Source: Arthrobacter sp. ES3-54 (GTDB lineage Bacteria; Actinomycetota; Actinomycetes; Actinomycetales; Micrococcaceae). Taken from it: a DNA stretch of 64,000 nucleotides. Shown here in pieces: positions 18,581 through 26,874 of this stretch (position 1 is its first letter; every line of letters begins with the position of its first letter). The stretch is taken from assembly GCF_029504395.1 (NCBI RefSeq), contig NZ_JAQFIF010000003.1, positions 1 to 64,000 of the forward strand, written 5' to 3'. Under the pieces are notes generated by a model, which had not been told where the DNA came from, ran no database searches, and worked only from the letters and a program-made list of their open reading frames with translations. Both the position numbers and the translations under genes were made by a program.

Positions 18581-19894
18581 ATGGGTAGTATCCTTGGGTC
18601 TGTGACCCACGAAACACTTGATGCCGCCGCAGCAGTACTTCCGGCCGAGGCCATTGACGCAATCGAACGTGCGGCTACGTCCGCCCACCGCCACGAGATC
18701 CTGTTCTCGGAGCGCGCAGCAAATATCAAACAGTCGGCAGTCCGGGACGTCTTCGACATCTCGATGCGCCCCGGCCTCGTTTCACTCGCCGGCGGAAGCC
18801 CCTACCTGCAGTCCCTGCCGCTGGAACGCCTCGGCCAGACCGCCGCGAAGATCATCGCCGAGCAGGGCATGACCGCCCTGCAGTACGGCACCGGCCAGGG
18901 CACCGAGGAACTCCGCGCCCAGATTTGCGAGGTTATGGCAGCAGAGGGGATCCTCGACGCCGATCCCGCGAACATCGTGATTACGGCCGGTTCGCAGTCC
19001 GCCCAGGATGTGGCCGCCAAGGTCTTCTGCAATCCAGGAGATGTGGTGCTCGTCGAGGATCCCACCTATGTGGGCGCCCTCAACACGTTCGAGGCCTACC
19101 AGGTGGGAGTCGAGGCCGTGCCGATGGACGGCGACGGCATCGTCCCGGACCTGCTGGAAGCGAAAATCGCCGCCCTCCAGACCGCAGGCAGAAACGTCAA
19201 GTTCCTCTACACCATCCCCAGCTTCAACAACCCGTCCGGCATCACCCTGTCGGCAGAACGCCGGCAGGCAGTGGTGGATATATGCCGAAACGCGAATATC
19301 TTGGTGCTGGAGGACAACCCCTACGGCCTGCTCCGCTTCGACGGCAAGCCGCTGACCCCTTTGCGGGCAGCCAACCCGGACGACGTCATCTACATGGGGT
19401 CCTTTTCCAAGATCTTCGCCCCGGGCCTGCGGATCGGCTGGGCCCTCGTCCCGGCCCACCTGCAACGCCGGTATTACCTGGCATCAGAGGCCGTTACCCT
19501 GTGCCCGCCGACCCTGAACCAGATGCTGGTATCGGCCTATCTGCGCGAGTACGACTGGCGCGGCCAGATCGAGACATACCGCGGGCTGTACAAGGAACGC
19601 TGCGACGCAATGCTTGCTGCCCTGGCCGAATACATGCCGGACGGACTGAGCTGGACCCAACCCGACGGCGGTTTCTTCGTGTGGGTCACGCTGCCCGAAG
19701 GCGTGGACACCTACCCGCTGCTGAAGAAGGCCATCGACGCCGGCGTCGTCTTCATCCCGGGAGCGGCCTTCACGCCGTCGGATGACAACTCGAACAAGAT
19801 CAGGCTGGCGTTCAGCGCGGTGCCGCCCGAGGCGATCCGTGAGGGCGTGCGGCGGCTCGCGCCGGTCCTGCGGGAAGCGTTGGCCGCACTGTAG
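18581..19894 (+). CDS. PLP-dependent aminotransferase, 2-aminoadipate/LysN-MocR class I fold
   Basis: A cytoplasmic aminotransferase of 437 residues. YGTGQGTEELR (about 107-117) and PSFNNPSG (about 215-222) match the fold-type I PLP class. The Schiff-base lysine is in MGSFSKIFAPGLRIGW near residue 277. Close relatives are annotated as 2-aminoadipate or valine-pyruvate transaminases; the substrate is not evident. The start is uncertain. The ATG at 18581 has no Shine-Dalgarno, and a TAGTAT box (18586-18591) lies 10 nt before an in-frame GTG at 18602, which may be the true near-leaderless start. It is monocistronic. Confidence 0.88.
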   Translation: MGSILGSVTHETLDAAAAVLPAEAIDAIERAATSAHRHEILFSERAANIKQSAVRDVFDISMRPGLVSLAGGSPYLQSLPLERLGQTAAKIIAEQGMTALQYGTGQGTEELRAQICEVMAAEGILDADPANIVITAGSQSAQDVAAKVFCNPGDVVLVEDPTYVGALNTFEAYQVGVEAVPMDGDGIVPDLLEAKIAALQTAGRNVKFLYTIPSFNNPSGITLSAERRQAVVDICRNANILVLEDNPYGLLRFDGKPLTPLRAANPDDVIYMGSFSKIFAPGLRIGWALVPAHLQRRYYLASEAVTLCPPTLNQMLVSAYLREYDWRGQIETYRGLYKERCDAMLAALAEYMPDGLSWTQPDGGFFVWVTLPEGVDTYPLLKKAIDAGVVFIPGAAFTPSDDNSNKIRLAFSAVPPEAIREGVRRLAPVLREALAAL

Positions 19895-19940
19895 TTTGAA
19901 GAACTGTAGCGTGAACACCGGCAGGTTTCGCTGGGCTTGT

Positions 19941-19991
19941 TGAGCAGCACTAGTTCCTGAACAGCACTAGTCGTTGAACAGCAGGGCCCAT
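19941..19991 (+). repeat. 17-bp tandem repeat, three copies
   Basis: TGAGCAGCACTAGTTCC (19941-19957), TGAACAGCACTAGTCGT (19958-19974) and TGAACAGCAGGGCCCAT (19975-19991) run head to tail, with a decayed CGAACAGG start of a fourth. The first two share 13 of 17 bases. They sit 48-98 bases upstream of the universal stress protein ATG, in its leader or promoter. Confidence 0.8.
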
Positions 19992-20038
19992 CGAACAGGC
20001 ACACTAAGCAGCATTACTCGTTCAAAGGGGAGCAGTCC

Positions 20039-20467
20039 ATGACCGGAATTATCGTTGTCGGCGTCGATGGCAGTGAAACTGCCCTGCGGGCTGCGCAGAC
20101 CGCGCGCGACCTCGCAGTTTCCATGGGGGCGACACTTCATGTGGTCAGCGCCTTTGACAGCGACAGGACCCAGGTCTTCGGCAGCGGCAGTGACGAGTGG
20201 ATCGTTTCCGACGCCGGCAACGCGGAGAAGGTGGCGCGGACGGTGGCCGACGGCCTGCGCCGCCCGGACACGACCGTCACCCATGCCGCCGCCCGGGGCA
20301 AGCCCGCCGAGGCCTTGATCCGGGAAGCCGAACGGACCGGTGCCCGGATGATCGTGGTCGGCAACCGCCGCATGAGCGGGATCGGCCGGGTCCTGGGGAG
20401 CGTTGCGAACAGCGTGGCCCACAACGCCCCCTGCGACGTCTACATCGCCAAGACCGACGCCGACTAA
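20039..20467 (+). CDS. Universal stress protein (UspA family)
   Basis: A 142-residue single-domain Usp. It opens with the beta-strand IIVVGVDGSETALRA and ends with the ATP-binding signature MIVVGNRRMSGIGRVLGSVANSVAHNAPCDVYI (G-2x-G-9x-G(S/T) type), so it probably binds ATP. Usp proteins act as stress or dormancy modulators without a defined reaction. A strong Shine-Dalgarno (AAAGGGGAG) precedes the ATG. Tandem 17-bp repeats upstream may affect its expression. Confidence 0.9.
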   Translation: MTGIIVVGVDGSETALRAAQTARDLAVSMGATLHVVSAFDSDRTQVFGSGSDEWIVSDAGNAEKVARTVADGLRRPDTTVTHAAARGKPAEALIREAERTGARMIVVGNRRMSGIGRVLGSVANSVAHNAPCDVYIAKTDAD

Positions 20468-20471
20468 GGCA

Positions 20472-22094
20472 TTACTGTTTCTCTGACGCCGCGGCCGGCA
20501 CTGGAGCTTGCTCTGCCGGCTTGAGCATACGGCGCAGGATTTTTCCTGAGGCCGACTTTGGCACGGCCTCGATGAACTCCACGCGGCGGATCTTCTTGAA
20601 CGGCGCCACCTTGGCCGCCACGAAGTCCATGACGCCCGCCACGTCGAGGGCATCGCCGTCCGCGCCGGGCTGGCGGACCACGAACGCCTTGGGCACTTCC
20701 TGGCCGTCGGCGTCGAGGGTTCCGATCACCGCGGAGTCGGCGATGCCGGGGTGCGTGAGGAGCAGGGCCTCCAGCTCCGCCGGGGCGATCTGGTAGCCGT
20801 TGTATTTGATGAGTTCCTTGAGCCGGTCCACGATCGTCACCACCCCGTCCGCCCGCACCGTGGCGATGTCTCCGGTACGCAGGAAACCGTCCGCGTCCAG
20901 GGTGTCCGCGGTTTCCTGCGGCCGGTTGAGATAGCCGAGCATCACGTTCGGCCCGCGGCACAACAGGTGTCCGGGCGCGCTGGTTCCTTCCGCGGGAACC
21001 GGGATGTCCTCCCCCGTGGCCGGGTCCACGAGCCGGCACTGCATGTTCGGCACCGTGTGGCCCACAGAGCTGACGGGGACGTCGCGGCTGTCATGCGGGA
21101 TGAGGTGCGATACCGGGCTCATCTCGGTCATGCCGTAGCCCTGCAGGACCCGGCAGCCGAGCCGTTCGGCCAGCCGGGCGCCGAGCTCACCGTCCAGCGG
21201 CGCCGCGCCGGAGAGGGTGGTGTGCACCGAGCCGAGGTCGTACTCGGCAACCAGCGGGTGCTTGGACAGCGCCACGGCCACGGGAGGTGCGATGAACAGG
21301 TAGCTGCACCGGTGCTCCTGGATGATCCGCAGGAACTCGGGCAGATCGAACCTGGGCATCGTGACGAGCCTGGCCCGCTGGCGCAGGGCGAGGTTCAGCA
21401 GCACGGTCAGCCCGTAGATGTGGAAAAACGGGAGCAGCGCCAGGAGCCGGTCCTCGGGGCCGACGCCGAGCAGCCCCCTGGCCTGTTCCACGTTCGCGAT
21501 CAGATTTCGGTGGCTGAGCATGACCCCCTTCGGCCGGCCCGTGGTTCCGGACGAATAGGGCAGCACGGCCACATGCGTGGCCGGATCGAAGGAGACGCGT
21601 GGCGCCGGCGCGCTCAGGGCCAGCAAGTCACCCAGCGACGGGTGGCCGTCGGCGCCGTCGAGCACCACGAGCCGCGCGGCCGGAATCCCGGTCCGTTGGG
21701 CGGCCTCCCGTGCGGCCGGCAGCAGCGCCGAGACGGTAAAAAGCCAGCCGGCACCGGCGTCGGTGAGCTGAATGGCGATCTCGTCCGCCGTGTACAGCGA
21801 GTTGACGGTGGTGACCGTGGCGCCGGCCCGGAGCAGGCCGTGGAAGACGGCCGCAAAGGCCGGGACGTTGGGACACAGAATGGCTGCCACGCCGTTGACG
21901 CCGAGGCCCTGGGCGGCAACAGCGCCGGCGAGGGCATCTATCTGCCCACGCAGCGCCCGGTAAGTCGTTTCCGCACCGGTGGTGCCGTCGACGACGGCGA
22001 CCCGGTCCAGGTCCTCCTCTGCCAGAGCGCCGAAGAGGTAGTCGTAAATGCCGAGATTGGGAACTTCGACGTCGGGGTACGGGCTTGAAAACAC
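20472..22094 (-). CDS. AMP-binding acyl/aryl-CoA ligase, 4-coumarate-CoA ligase-like
   Basis: A 540-residue adenylate-forming enzyme that activates a carboxylic acid with ATP and CoA. Motifs are the P-loop-like YSSGTTGRPKGVMLS (about 177-191), GYGMTEMSPVSHL (box II region) and the C-terminal hinge/lysine region RLKELIKYNGYQIAPAELE with PKSASGKILRR (catalytic Lys near residue 523). The pattern is closest to 4-coumarate/phenylpropanoid-CoA ligases, and medium-chain fatty acids are an alternative. The GTG start has GGAG 8 nt upstream. A phenylpropanoid role would suit the aromatic catabolism encoded elsewhere in the window. Confidence 0.85.
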   Translation of the reverse strand: MFSSPYPDVEVPNLGIYDYLFGALAEEDLDRVAVVDGTTGAETTYRALRGQIDALAGAVAAQGLGVNGVAAILCPNVPAFAAVFHGLLRAGATVTTVNSLYTADEIAIQLTDAGAGWLFTVSALLPAAREAAQRTGIPAARLVVLDGADGHPSLGDLLALSAPAPRVSFDPATHVAVLPYSSGTTGRPKGVMLSHRNLIANVEQARGLLGVGPEDRLLALLPFFHIYGLTVLLNLALRQRARLVTMPRFDLPEFLRIIQEHRCSYLFIAPPVAVALSKHPLVAEYDLGSVHTTLSGAAPLDGELGARLAERLGCRVLQGYGMTEMSPVSHLIPHDSRDVPVSSVGHTVPNMQCRLVDPATGEDIPVPAEGTSAPGHLLCRGPNVMLGYLNRPQETADTLDADGFLRTGDIATVRADGVVTIVDRLKELIKYNGYQIAPAELEALLLTHPGIADSAVIGTLDADGQEVPKAFVVRQPGADGDALDVAGVMDFVAAKVAPFKKIRRVEFIEAVPKSASGKILRRMLKPAEQAPVPAAASEKQ

Positions 22095-22183
22095 GCAACA
22101 TCTCCTTTGATCCGCGTCCGCCCGGGCTGTCGGCGGCTGGTGTCACTCTAATGCCGGCGTGTATCTCCGGGACAGGACGGCAC

Positions 22184-22215
22184 GGACTTGACTGTGATGG
22201 GACTTGACGAGGATC
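22184..22215 (+). repeat. 16-bp tandem duplication with two TTGAC boxes
   Basis: GGACTTGACTGTGATG (22184-22199) and GGACTTGACGAGGATC (22200-22215) share 12 of 16 bases. Each carries a TTGAC(T/G) that could act as a -35, upstream of the small gene at 22337. A TAAAAT box follows at 22274-22279, but at a spacing too long for a simple promoter. Confidence 0.5.
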
Positions 22216-22336
22216 ACCCCCTCCCGTGGGCAGCCTCACCGCCCATTGGGCCGTCCGGAACGGACCCGCTCGATAAAATGGGAAGTGCCCTGCGATGGTG
22301 CGGACATCCGAGAACCCACCTACCCAAGGGAACCCC

Positions 22337-22675
22337 ATGATCACTCTTCAGCGCCGCCAACTGGTTGGCCACGACATCCTCCTGGCCCGGCACGGCAACC
22401 ACATCAGCGCCATGCGCGTGGACCGCAGCGCCGGCCGCGTTGTGGCGTTCCTGGACGACGGATCAACCGACAGCGCCCCCAACGTGATTGCCCCGGGCCT
22501 GCGCATGCCCGACACCCTGCGCAGCGTGCTCCGTGAGGACTGGAAGTTCCTCACCGCGATCAGTGCGTGCGGTGCGGGGCTCGCGGGCCTGATGTTTGCC
22601 GCCTCTGCCGCCGTCGCAGGCATGAGCGGCGATCCCGCGATGGTTCAGATGCTGACCGCGTACTCGGGATACTGA
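22337..22675 (+). CDS. Small hypothetical protein with one membrane segment
   Basis: A 112-residue protein. Residues about 1-70 are soluble and beta-rich (RRQLVGHDILLARHGNHISAMRVDR). The segment at about 74-100 (FLTAISACGAGLAGLMFAASAAV) is hydrophobic enough to span the membrane. AAGGGAA just upstream of the ATG supports this start. It is divergent from the CoA-ligase gene and ended by a strong hairpin. I do not recognise the family, and no motif suggests a function. Confidence 0.65.
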   Translation: MITLQRRQLVGHDILLARHGNHISAMRVDRSAGRVVAFLDDGSTDSAPNVIAPGLRMPDTLRSVLREDWKFLTAISACGAGLAGLMFAASAAVAGMSGDPAMVQMLTAYSGY

Positions 22676-22703
22676 GCCGCCCGGGCCAAGCGGTCCGATA
22701 CTG

Positions 22704-22744
22704 ACGGAACCCCGCCACTGAATGGTTCAGCGGCGGGGTTCCGT
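22704..22744 (+). terminator. Intrinsic terminator after the small membrane-segment gene
   Basis: Arms ACGGAACCCCGCC (22704-22716) and its complement (22732-22744) pair perfectly, with an inner CTGAA-TGG-TTCAG stem. The 3' side continues CGTCGTTTCGCTCTT. This is the strongest intrinsic terminator in the window. Confidence 0.85.
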
Positions 22745-22772
22745 CGTTTCGCTCTTGGCCGCGGCCCGGGTG

Positions 22773-22880
22773 CAACGCTCCGTCCCAGTTGCCGGCCGCG
22801 GGACGTCGCGGCGGCCGGGGAACCCGCGGTATCCCGCCGGTGCAGGCTGCGGGAGCCGAAGTAACTGGGAAGGAACGCTG
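22773..22880. other. Long imperfect inverted repeat downstream of the BCKDH operon
   Basis: Left arm CAACGCTCCGTCCCAGTTGC (22773-22792) pairs with right arm GTAACTGGGAAGGAACGCTG (22861-22880), with 16 of 20 complementary. The intervening 68 bases are GC-rich and self-complementary. It lies 24 bases beyond the E2 stop (leftward) and could fold when that operon is transcribed. It may be a degenerate terminator or a structured 3' end. Confidence 0.45.
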
Positions 22881-22903
22881 CGGGCTGGGGTCCGCGGCCC
22901 GTG

Positions 22904-24460
22904 TCAGTCCAGCAGCAGTGCGGGCTCCTCCAGGATGGCGGCGACGTCGGCCATGAAACGGGCAGACAGGTCACCGTCCACCACCCGGTGGTCGAAGGAG
23001 CCGCCGAGGGTGGTGATCCACCGCGGAATGACTTCGCCGTCCAGGACCCAAGGCTTTTGCTTGATAGTGCCGAACGCCACGATCGCGACCTCGCCCGGGT
23101 TGATGATCGGCGTGCCGGTGTCGATCCCGAGGGCGCCGATGTTGGTCACGGTGAGCGTGCCGCCCCGCATCTGGGCGGGCTGGGTCTTGCCGGCCCGAGC
23201 CGTGGTTGCGAGCTCGTTAAGAGCCAAGGCCAACTGCTTGAGCGAAAGGTCCTGGGCGTTCTTGATGTTCGGCACCATCAGTCCGCGGGGCGTGGCGGCC
23301 GCGATGCCCAGGTTCATGAAGTGCTTGACGTGGATCTCCGCGGAATCGCTGCCGTCCGGATTGTCCACCCAGGTGGCGTTGACACTCGGGTTTCGCGCCG
23401 CGGCCCAAATGACCGCCTTGGCAAGGATCAGCAGCGGGGAGACCTTGATGCCTTCGAAGTCGCGGGAGGCCTTCAGGCGCTTGACGAATTCCATGGTGCG
23501 GCTGGCGTCGACGTCGACAAAGATGCTGACGTGCGGCGCCGCAAAAGCCGATTCGACCATGGCTTTCGCGGTGGCCTTGCGGACGCCCTTGACCGGGATC
23601 CGCTCGATCCGCTGGTCCTGCGGGCGGCCGGACTTGCCCCAAAACGAGTCCGCCTTGTCCACCTCGGCGTCACGCTGGGCCTGATAGCTCACCAGGTCCT
23701 CACGGGTCACTTCACCGCGGGCGCCGGTGGGCACGACGTCGGCCAGGTTGATCCCGAGGTCCCGGGCGATCTTGCGGACCGGCGGCTTGGCCAGCACCTT
23801 GCCGACCAGGCCGCTGATGGCACCGCCCAGCGTGGGGCGCAGGTCAACGGAATCGGCCGGACTGGCGGCCTCCGCAGCCGGGTTGCCGACGGCGGCCGGG
23901 CTGATCCAGATGTCGTGGGCCTCTCTCCCCACCCGCTCCCTAACCTCGCTAGCTCGGCCAGGGAACCCGGCGGGCGTGGCCCCAGGCTCTACCACGTGGG
24001 TTTCGTTGCGGGCGGCCGAAGTGGCCGCCGGGGCCGATATCCGCCTCCGGCGCTTGACGGCGTCGGCCTTGGGACCGGAGCCCACAAGCGGGCCGCCGGC
24101 CGGGCGTCCGGCTGCTTCGCCGGCGTCGGGCGTGTCAGCCGGCAGCGTGCCGTACATGGGCGCCGCGGCGGCAGGTGCCGGGGCAGCAGGTGCCGGCGTG
24201 GTCGGCTCGGGGGCGGCGACGGCGTCGCTCACGCTGATGATCGGCGTGCCGACATCCACCGTGACTCCCTCGGGAACCAGCAGTTCCGTGACCGTCCCCG
24301 CGAAGGGCGAGGGCAGTTCCACCAGGGACTTGGCCGTCTCGATCTCGCACAGGACGTCGTTGATGGCCACGGTATCGCCGGGCTTGACCTTCCAGGCGAC
24401 GATTTCGGCCTCGGTCAGCCCTTCGCCGACGTCGGGAAGATTGAACTTGTTGAGCGTCAT
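22904..24460 (-). CDS. bkdC: Dihydrolipoamide acyltransferase (E2) of a branched-chain 2-oxoacid dehydrogenase
   Basis: The 518-residue core subunit transfers acyl groups from E1 to CoA. Domains in order are one lipoyl domain with the lipoylated lysine at about Lys44 ([15 protein letters not shown]), a long Ala/Pro linker, a peripheral-subunit-binding domain near residues 255-290 ([19 protein letters not shown]) and the catalytic domain ending with [14 protein letters not shown]. The linker region (about 85-230) is longer than usual. It follows E1-beta by 9 bases. Branched-chain rather than pyruvate specificity is inferred from the alpha2beta2-type E1 partners. No E3 gene is nearby. Confidence 0.9.
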   Translation of the reverse strand: MTLNKFNLPDVGEGLTEAEIVAWKVKPGDTVAINDVLCEIETAKSLVELPSPFAGTVTELLVPEGVTVDVGTPIISVSDAVAAPEPTTPAPAAPAPAAAAPMYGTLPADTPDAGEAAGRPAGGPLVGSGPKADAVKRRRRISAPAATSAARNETHVVEPGATPAGFPGRASEVRERVGREAHDIWISPAAVGNPAAEAASPADSVDLRPTLGGAISGLVGKVLAKPPVRKIARDLGINLADVVPTGARGEVTREDLVSYQAQRDAEVDKADSFWGKSGRPQDQRIERIPVKGVRKATAKAMVESAFAAPHVSIFVDVDASRTMEFVKRLKASRDFEGIKVSPLLILAKAVIWAAARNPSVNATWVDNPDGSDSAEIHVKHFMNLGIAAATPRGLMVPNIKNAQDLSLKQLALALNELATTARAGKTQPAQMRGGTLTVTNIGALGIDTGTPIINPGEVAIVAFGTIKQKPWVLDGEVIPRWITTLGGSFDHRVVDGDLSARFMADVAAILEEPALLLD

Positions 24461-24469
24461 GGGTCCTCG

Positions 24470-25450
24470 TCAGTACGCCAGGGCGCGGTCCAGCGCCTCA
24501 AGGATGCGGTCGATGTCCGGCAGGTAGTCTTCTTCGACCTTGGCCACGGGATAGGGCATGTGGAATCCTCCGACGCGGATGACGGGAGCCTCCAGCGAAT
24601 GGAACGCCCGTTCGCTGATCCGGGCGGCAATTTCGCCGCCAATGCCGCCGAACGTGGGGGCCTCGTGGGCCACGATCAGCCGGCCGGTCTTCTGGACCGA
24701 TGCCGTGACGGTGTCGAAGTCGATCGGCGAGATGGAGCGGAGGTCGATTACCTCGACGCTGTGGCCGTCCTCGGCGGCGGCCTCCGCCGCCGCCAGGGCC
24801 ACGGGCACCAGCGGCCCGTAGACGACGACGGTGGCGTCGGTTCCTTCACGGAGCACATGGGCCTTGAAGGGGTCCGCGGACGCGCCGGGGGTCTCGGTGT
24901 CGACCTCGCCCTTGAGCCAGTAGCGGCGTTTGGGTTCGAAAACGATGACGGGATCCTGGCAGTCGACGGCCTGCTGGATCATCCAGTAGGCATCGTGCGG
25001 ATTGGACGGCGTGATGATGCGCAGGCCGGCCGTGTGGGCGAACAGCGCCTCCGGCGATTCGGAGTGGTGCTCGATCGAGCCGATGCCGCCGCCGTACGGG
25101 ATCCGGATGACAACAGGAACGGTAAGGTTGCCGTTGCTGCGCGAGTGCATCTTGGCCAGCTGGGTGGTGATCTGGTTGAACCCGGGGAACACGAAGCCGT
25201 CGAACTGGATCTCGCAGACAGGCTGGTAACCGCGCAGGGAGAGTCCGATCGCGGTGCCGATAATGCCGGATTCGGCCAGCGGCGTATCCACGACACGGTC
25301 GGCGCCGAACTCGGCGATCAGACCGTCGGTGACCCGGTAGACGCCGCCGAGGGCCCCGATGTCCTCGCCCATCAGCAGCGAGCGGGGGTTGTTGTTCAGC
25401 GTGGCCCGCAGGCCCTCGTTGATGGCTTTCGCGATGGTCATAGTGGTCAT
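24470..25450 (-). CDS. bkdB: 2-oxoacid dehydrogenase E1 component, beta subunit
   Basis: A 326-residue transketolase-like subunit that completes the thiamine-diphosphate site with the alpha chain. It begins TMTIAKAINEGLRATLNNNP and includes GEDIGALGGVYRVTDGL and DTPLAESGIIGTAIGLSLRGYQPVCEIQF, all typical of BkdB/PdhB. It ends with the interface segment FHMPYPVAKVEEDYLPDIDRI. Its ATG overlaps the alpha-subunit stop by one base, which implies coupled 1:1 synthesis. Confidence 0.93.
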   Translation of the reverse strand: MTTMTIAKAINEGLRATLNNNPRSLLMGEDIGALGGVYRVTDGLIAEFGADRVVDTPLAESGIIGTAIGLSLRGYQPVCEIQFDGFVFPGFNQITTQLAKMHSRSNGNLTVPVVIRIPYGGGIGSIEHHSESPEALFAHTAGLRIITPSNPHDAYWMIQQAVDCQDPVIVFEPKRRYWLKGEVDTETPGASADPFKAHVLREGTDATVVVYGPLVPVALAAAEAAAEDGHSVEVIDLRSISPIDFDTVTASVQKTGRLIVAHEAPTFGGIGGEIAARISERAFHSLEAPVIRVGGFHMPYPVAKVEEDYLPDIDRILEALDRALAY

Positions 25451-26727
25451 TACTGGGCCGCCCTGTCTCTCTGCTCAGCCTGTGCCGGATCTGATTTTGC
25501 CTGTCCGGTTTCGGTGTCGGCGAACCCTGCGCTGTATTCCTCGAACCAGGCCAGTTCCTCGGCCACCAGCGGATGGGCCTCCACATAGGTATTGGCGAAG
25601 GCAGTCCGGATGTCCGGGGTTTCGAGGTCGTAGGTGGTCTTGCGGACGTAGGCCGCGAGCTCGTCGCCGTCGGCCTTGACCTGGTTGAAGAAGGCGTCGT
25701 CCGCGAGGCCCTCGGCGCGGAGATACTTCTCCAGCCGTTCTAGCGGATCTTTGGCCCGCCACAAGCTTTCCTCGGCGGATTCGCGGTACTTGGTGGGGTC
25801 ATCGGCCGTGGTGTGCGCCCCGACCCGGTAGGTGAACGCCTCGATCAGGACCGGACCGTTGCCTTCGCGGGCCTGCTCCAGCGCCCACTCGGTGACGGCG
25901 TGGACGGCGATCACGTCATTGCCGTCCACCCGGATGCCGGGGAAACCGTAGCCCTTGGCGCGGTTGGCGAGAGGGATGCGGGTCTGCACGGAGCTGGGCA
26001 CCGAGATCGCCCAGTGGTTGTTCTGGCAGAAGAAGACCACGGGCGCCTGGTAGGAGGAAGCGAACACCATGGATTCATGGACGTCCCCTTCGGAGCTGGC
26101 GCCGTCGCCGAAGTAGACCATGACGGCGGCGTTCGGCTCCACGGCCTGTCCTGCTTCCCCGCCGGCCACGGCGTTGGCGGCCGCCAGCTTCTGGTCCCGC
26201 TGGATGCCCATGGCGTAACCGACTGCGTGCGGGGTCTGGGCGGCCAGGACCAGCGTGTAGAGGTGGAAGTTCGTGTCCTTCGGGTTCCAGCCGCCGTTGG
26301 AGACGCCGCGGAACTGACGCAGGAGCTCGGCCAGGTCCACGTTTCGCGTCAGGGCCACGCCGTGCTCGCGGTAGGTCGGGAAGATGTAGTCCTGCGGCTG
26401 GCTGGCCCGGCCTGAGCCGATCTGGGCGGCTTCCTGTCCCGTGAGCGGAACCCACAGGGCCAGCTGGCCCTGCCGCTGCAGGGCGGTGGCTTCCACGTCG
26501 AAACGGCGGATCTTAGCCATGTCCGCGTAGAACCCGCGCAGCGTGGCTGGATCCAGCTTCTCGGCATACTTCGAGAAAACCGGGTCCGAGCCCAGGGTGC
26601 CGTCAGGGGCCAGCAACTGCACCATCGGTTCGGCCGGGGCGCCCAATTGGGCCTCCGCCTCCGCCTCGAGCTGGTCATCCATCCCGGTTCCGTCGAACTC
26701 GGTAGAGGGCAGATGTGTGGCGCCCAT
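25450..26727 (-). CDS. bkdA: 2-oxoacid dehydrogenase E1 component, alpha subunit
   Basis: The 425-residue thiamine-diphosphate-dependent decarboxylase subunit. The TPP motif is GDGASSEGDVHESMVFAS...NNHWAIS (about 215-255), and TYRVGAHTTADDPTKYR is the phosphorylation-loop counterpart. I place the start at the ATG at 26727, which has a strong AAGGAGA site. A longer open frame reaching 26796 would run into a 42-nt palindrome and is not conserved-looking. It is the first gene of the E1a-E1b-E2 operon. An N-terminal extension of about 45 residues precedes the conserved core. Confidence 0.92.
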   Translation of the reverse strand: MGATHLPSTEFDGTGMDDQLEAEAEAQLGAPAEPMVQLLAPDGTLGSDPVFSKYAEKLDPATLRGFYADMAKIRRFDVEATALQRQGQLALWVPLTGQEAAQIGSGRASQPQDYIFPTYREHGVALTRNVDLAELLRQFRGVSNGGWNPKDTNFHLYTLVLAAQTPHAVGYAMGIQRDQKLAAANAVAGGEAGQAVEPNAAVMVYFGDGASSEGDVHESMVFASSYQAPVVFFCQNNHWAISVPSSVQTRIPLANRAKGYGFPGIRVDGNDVIAVHAVTEWALEQAREGNGPVLIEAFTYRVGAHTTADDPTKYRESAEESLWRAKDPLERLEKYLRAEGLADDAFFNQVKADGDELAAYVRKTTYDLETPDIRTAFANTYVEAHPLVAEELAWFEEYSAGFADTETGQAKSDPAQAEQRDRAAQ

Positions 26728-26772
26728 ACCGTCTCCTTGCTTGCCGCATCCGAATGCGCCGCGATCGCTGGG

Positions 26773-26814
26773 ATATATGCCGGACTGGGAATACATTCCC
26801 AGTCCGGCATATAT
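26773..26814. promoter_or_regulatory. 42-nt near-perfect palindrome in the bkd leader
   Basis: Arms of 20 bases pair without mismatch (26773-26792 with 26795-26814) around a 2-base centre; the middle reads GGGAAT-AC-ATTCCC. It lies 46 bases upstream of the bkdA ATG. A leftward TAAAGT box at 26833-26838 would put the transcript start just before it, making it an operator roadblock or an RNA hairpin. It has no U tract on the coding side. Length and symmetry suggest two or more dimeric regulators or a cruciform; the binding protein is unknown. Confidence 0.75.
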
Positions 26815-26874
26815 TTTGGCTTACTGGTCCTTACTTTATCCGCACGGGGCGGACTGAACGTGCCGTGTTAAGCG

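Noticed and set aside
22901-25588. 895-codon open frame opposite E2 and E1-beta
   Set aside because: Antisense to two enzymes with intact catalytic motifs. The translated product is His/Asp/Gly-rich without recognisable folds.
26728-26796. Upstream extension of the E1-alpha gene through the palindrome
   Set aside because: The ATG at 26727 has a strong AAGGAGA site. The extension would translate the inverted repeat and has no homology-like features.
26773-26814. Palindrome as an intrinsic terminator of the aminotransferase gene
   Set aside because: No U tract follows on the leftward strand and the 2-base centre is too tight for a normal terminator loop, so an operator or leader hairpin is more likely.
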